Assembly (NCBI GenBank): GCA_007130345.1
Contig: SLSP01000007.1
Coordinates: 1 to 6,800, forward strand
DNA length: 6,800 bases
DNA from: Thermoflexales bacterium
GTDB lineage: Bacteria > Chloroflexota > Anaerolineae > B4-G1 > SLSP01
Reading direction: 5' to 3'
Part shown: one piece after another, positions 5,593 through 6,800 of the stretch
Layout: each line of letters opens with the position of its first letter
Numbering within the stretch: the stretch's first letter is position 1
Notes under the pieces: generated by a model
Databases searched by the model: none
Seen by the model: the letters and a program-made list of their open reading frames with translations, nothing else
What the model was told of the DNA's origin: nothing
Made by a program: the position numbers and the translations under genes

Positions 5593-6800
5593 CTAATGGC
5601 GAAGGAGTATCGGCAAATAAAGCCGGTTGGTCTCACCCAAAAGGCCATAGACACCTGGGTCTCTGACCCACGCCATACGCCGATCCAACAAGAGTGTGCT
5701 TGATGCTTCTATCGTGATATTGTTCGTTACCCAACGATTGTTTTCCAGGCGATAAAACATAATCGTATCCCTGATAGCGCCGCGCGTTTCGTGATATCCG
5801 AGGGTCAGCGGCAGAGGATACATTAGATTATGCGGGGGATCAATACCAAGCCGGAAAAAGTGATTGAGGCCCTGGAGGTCGCCTTGCGGGTCCGGTCGCC
5901 CGTCATAGACCAACTCAAAGGAAGTAGCGTCACTCAACGCGCCGGGAGGGACTTGTAACAAAGTCAGATGCTTGGGATAACTGAGCCAGAGCGCGCCACC
6001 TTCTGGCCCAATCTCAGCGGAGGCATAGGGTGTAGGTGTAGGCGTGGGAGTTGGTGTGGGGGTGGGTGTTGGAGTACCACCCGGGCCAGCGCTACGAGCG
6101 CAGCGAAAACCGATGGTGTCAAAAGCTGCGGCCTCGGCTTCATCATGACGCACCCAAGTTGTAGCACGCCTGGGATAATCATACCAGCCACCACCACGAA
6201 CAGGGCGTCCTTTACCTAAATCTTCTGCTGGCCCGGTAGGATTGTAATACATGGATTGAAGCATATACGGCTTTACATAAAAGTCGTTGACCCATTCGCG
6301 CACATTGCCGACCATATCTAATGCGCCGTAGGGACTAGCGTTTTGTGGGTATATACCTACAGGTGTTGTATCGCCATAGCAGAGATGTGGAAAACCATCG
6401 CTAACCGCATCATTGGGGTTGAGAACACCAACGTTGCTTATATCACAGGATGGTAATTCATGTCCCCAAGGGAAGGGTCGCAGATCGGTACCTCGCGCGG
6501 CTTTTTCCCATTCTGCCTCGGTGGGTACACGTTTGCCCACCCATTGACAATAAGCATTAGCATGTACCCATTCTACGTTGATCATTGGATAGGCATTATA
6601 GTTGGGATTACCATAATAGTGGGGACGATGCTGAGAAGCATCACTTAAGGGGGGAGGACATACTCCGGCGGCTTCGCATCTAGCATATTGCTGATTCGTG
6701 ATAGGTAGCTTGTCAATATAGAAAGCATCCAAATATACCAGACGCAAGGGCATAGCGTCTAAATCGCAAGTTGCGGGTGCCAAATCATGAGTGCAGCCCA
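5593..6800 (-). CDS. SUMF1/FGE-fold protein with TP-repeat linker, ZU5-like module and YLPILLRH tail (5' end outside window)
   Basis: The frame is open to the right edge. Its first full codons read GCTHDLAPATC, the usual 'MGC' entry of this family, so the real start and any signal peptide lie beyond 6800. Counting from that Gly, residues 17-236 show the SUMF1 fold: VYLDAFYIDKLPITNQQY, WVGKRVPTEAEWEKAARG (86-103), ALDMVGNVREWVND (159-172), VRGGGWYDY and GFRCARS. The Cys pair that binds copper in true formylglycine-generating enzymes is absent after GGGWY, so sulfatase activation is unlikely. Eight Thr-Pro repeats (242-257) link to a module with GPEGGALWLS and VPPGALSDAT, resembling ZU5 domains. 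The protein ends in RLYLPILLRH, a tail I associate with exported Chloroflexota proteins. It is probably secreted or surface-attached, with unknown ligand. The gene is less GC-rich than its neighbours and lies 28 bases upstream of the glycosyltransferase gene. Confidence 0.87.
   Translation of the reverse strand, partial: GCTHDLAPATCDLDAMPLRLVYLDAFYIDKLPITNQQYARCEAAGVCPPPLSDASQHRPHYYGNPNYNAYPMINVEWVHANAYCQWVGKRVPTEAEWEKAARGTDLRPFPWGHELPSCDISNVGVLNPNDAVSDGFPHLCYGDTTPVGIYPQNASPYGALDMVGNVREWVNDFYVKPYMLQSMYYNPTGPAEDLGKGRPVRGGGWYDYPRRATTWVRHDEAEAAAFDTIGFRCARSAGPGGTPTPTPTPTPTPTPTPYASAEIGPEGGALWLSYPKHLTLLQVPPGALSDATSFELVYDGRPDPQGDLQGLNHFFRLGIDPPHNLMYPLPLTLGYHETRGAIRDTIMFYRLENNRWVTNNITIEASSTLLLDRRMAWVRDPGVYGLLGETNRLYLPILLRH
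6028..6075 (-). repeat. (Thr-Pro)8 coding repeat, interdomain linker
   Basis: Sixteen codons alternate Thr (ACN) and Pro (CCN) between the SUMF1 and ZU5-like parts. At DNA level this is an imperfect hexamer array with varied third positions, so selection on the protein linker is likely. TP linkers are common in secreted multidomain bacterial proteins and are plausible O-glycosylation sites. The membrane glycosyltransferase encoded next door makes that idea attractive, but nothing in the sequence proves it. Confidence 0.9.

Noticed and set aside
6781..6783. TTG at 6783 as the start of the SUMF1-like gene
   Set aside because: The same frame continues upstream as GCTHD, the family's usual entry sequence, to the window edge. 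The true start must lie outside.

Overview
The window holds two complete large genes, two partial genes at its edges and two notable spacers. It looks like the chromosome of a bacterium with a large repertoire of cell-surface proteins. The best guess is Chloroflexota (Anaerolineae/Roseiflexus-like). The reasons are a protein ending in a YLPxxxR-type tail, TP-repeat linkers, a GT-C membrane glycosyltransferase with tandem beta-sandwich modules, and heptamer and 'ACACGGAT'-type intergenic repeats. This taxonomic guess rests on remembered family patterns, not on a search.

Layout. (1) Bases 1-325, minus strand: a DUF4258 protein, probably the toxin of a toxin-antitoxin pair. A second gene start overlaps its 3' end and runs off the left edge. 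A plausible promoter lies at 368-397. (2) Bases 326-662: a spacer with a dyad-symmetric repeat (421-473) and the ribosome binding site of the next gene. (3) Bases 663-3185, plus strand: an 840-residue membrane-anchored CotH-like protein with chitobiase-C/Fn3-associated, CotH, InlB-like repeat and lamin-tail domains. A heptamer tandem repeat lies inside its first codons. (4) Bases 3186-3284: a convergent spacer with a strong hairpin, the likely terminator of the plus-strand gene. (5) Bases 3285-5564, minus strand: a 759-residue polytopic GT39/DUF2142-like glycosyltransferase with two C-terminal beta-sandwich modules. (6) Bases 5593-6800, minus strand, 5' end outside the window: a SUMF1/FGE-fold protein with a (TP)8 linker, a ZU5-like module and a YLPILLRH tail.

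How they may work together. Genes 5 and 6 are co-directional, 28 bases apart, and may be co-transcribed. Both, and the CotH protein, appear to act at or outside the membrane, so the right 6 kb reads as a cell-envelope or surface-protein locus. Two domains named after enzymes, CotH kinase and formylglycine-generating enzyme, appear to lack the residues that define catalysis. They may be binding or scaffold versions of those folds. No phage, IS element, CRISPR array or RNA gene was seen, and I do not see a clearly new multi-gene system.
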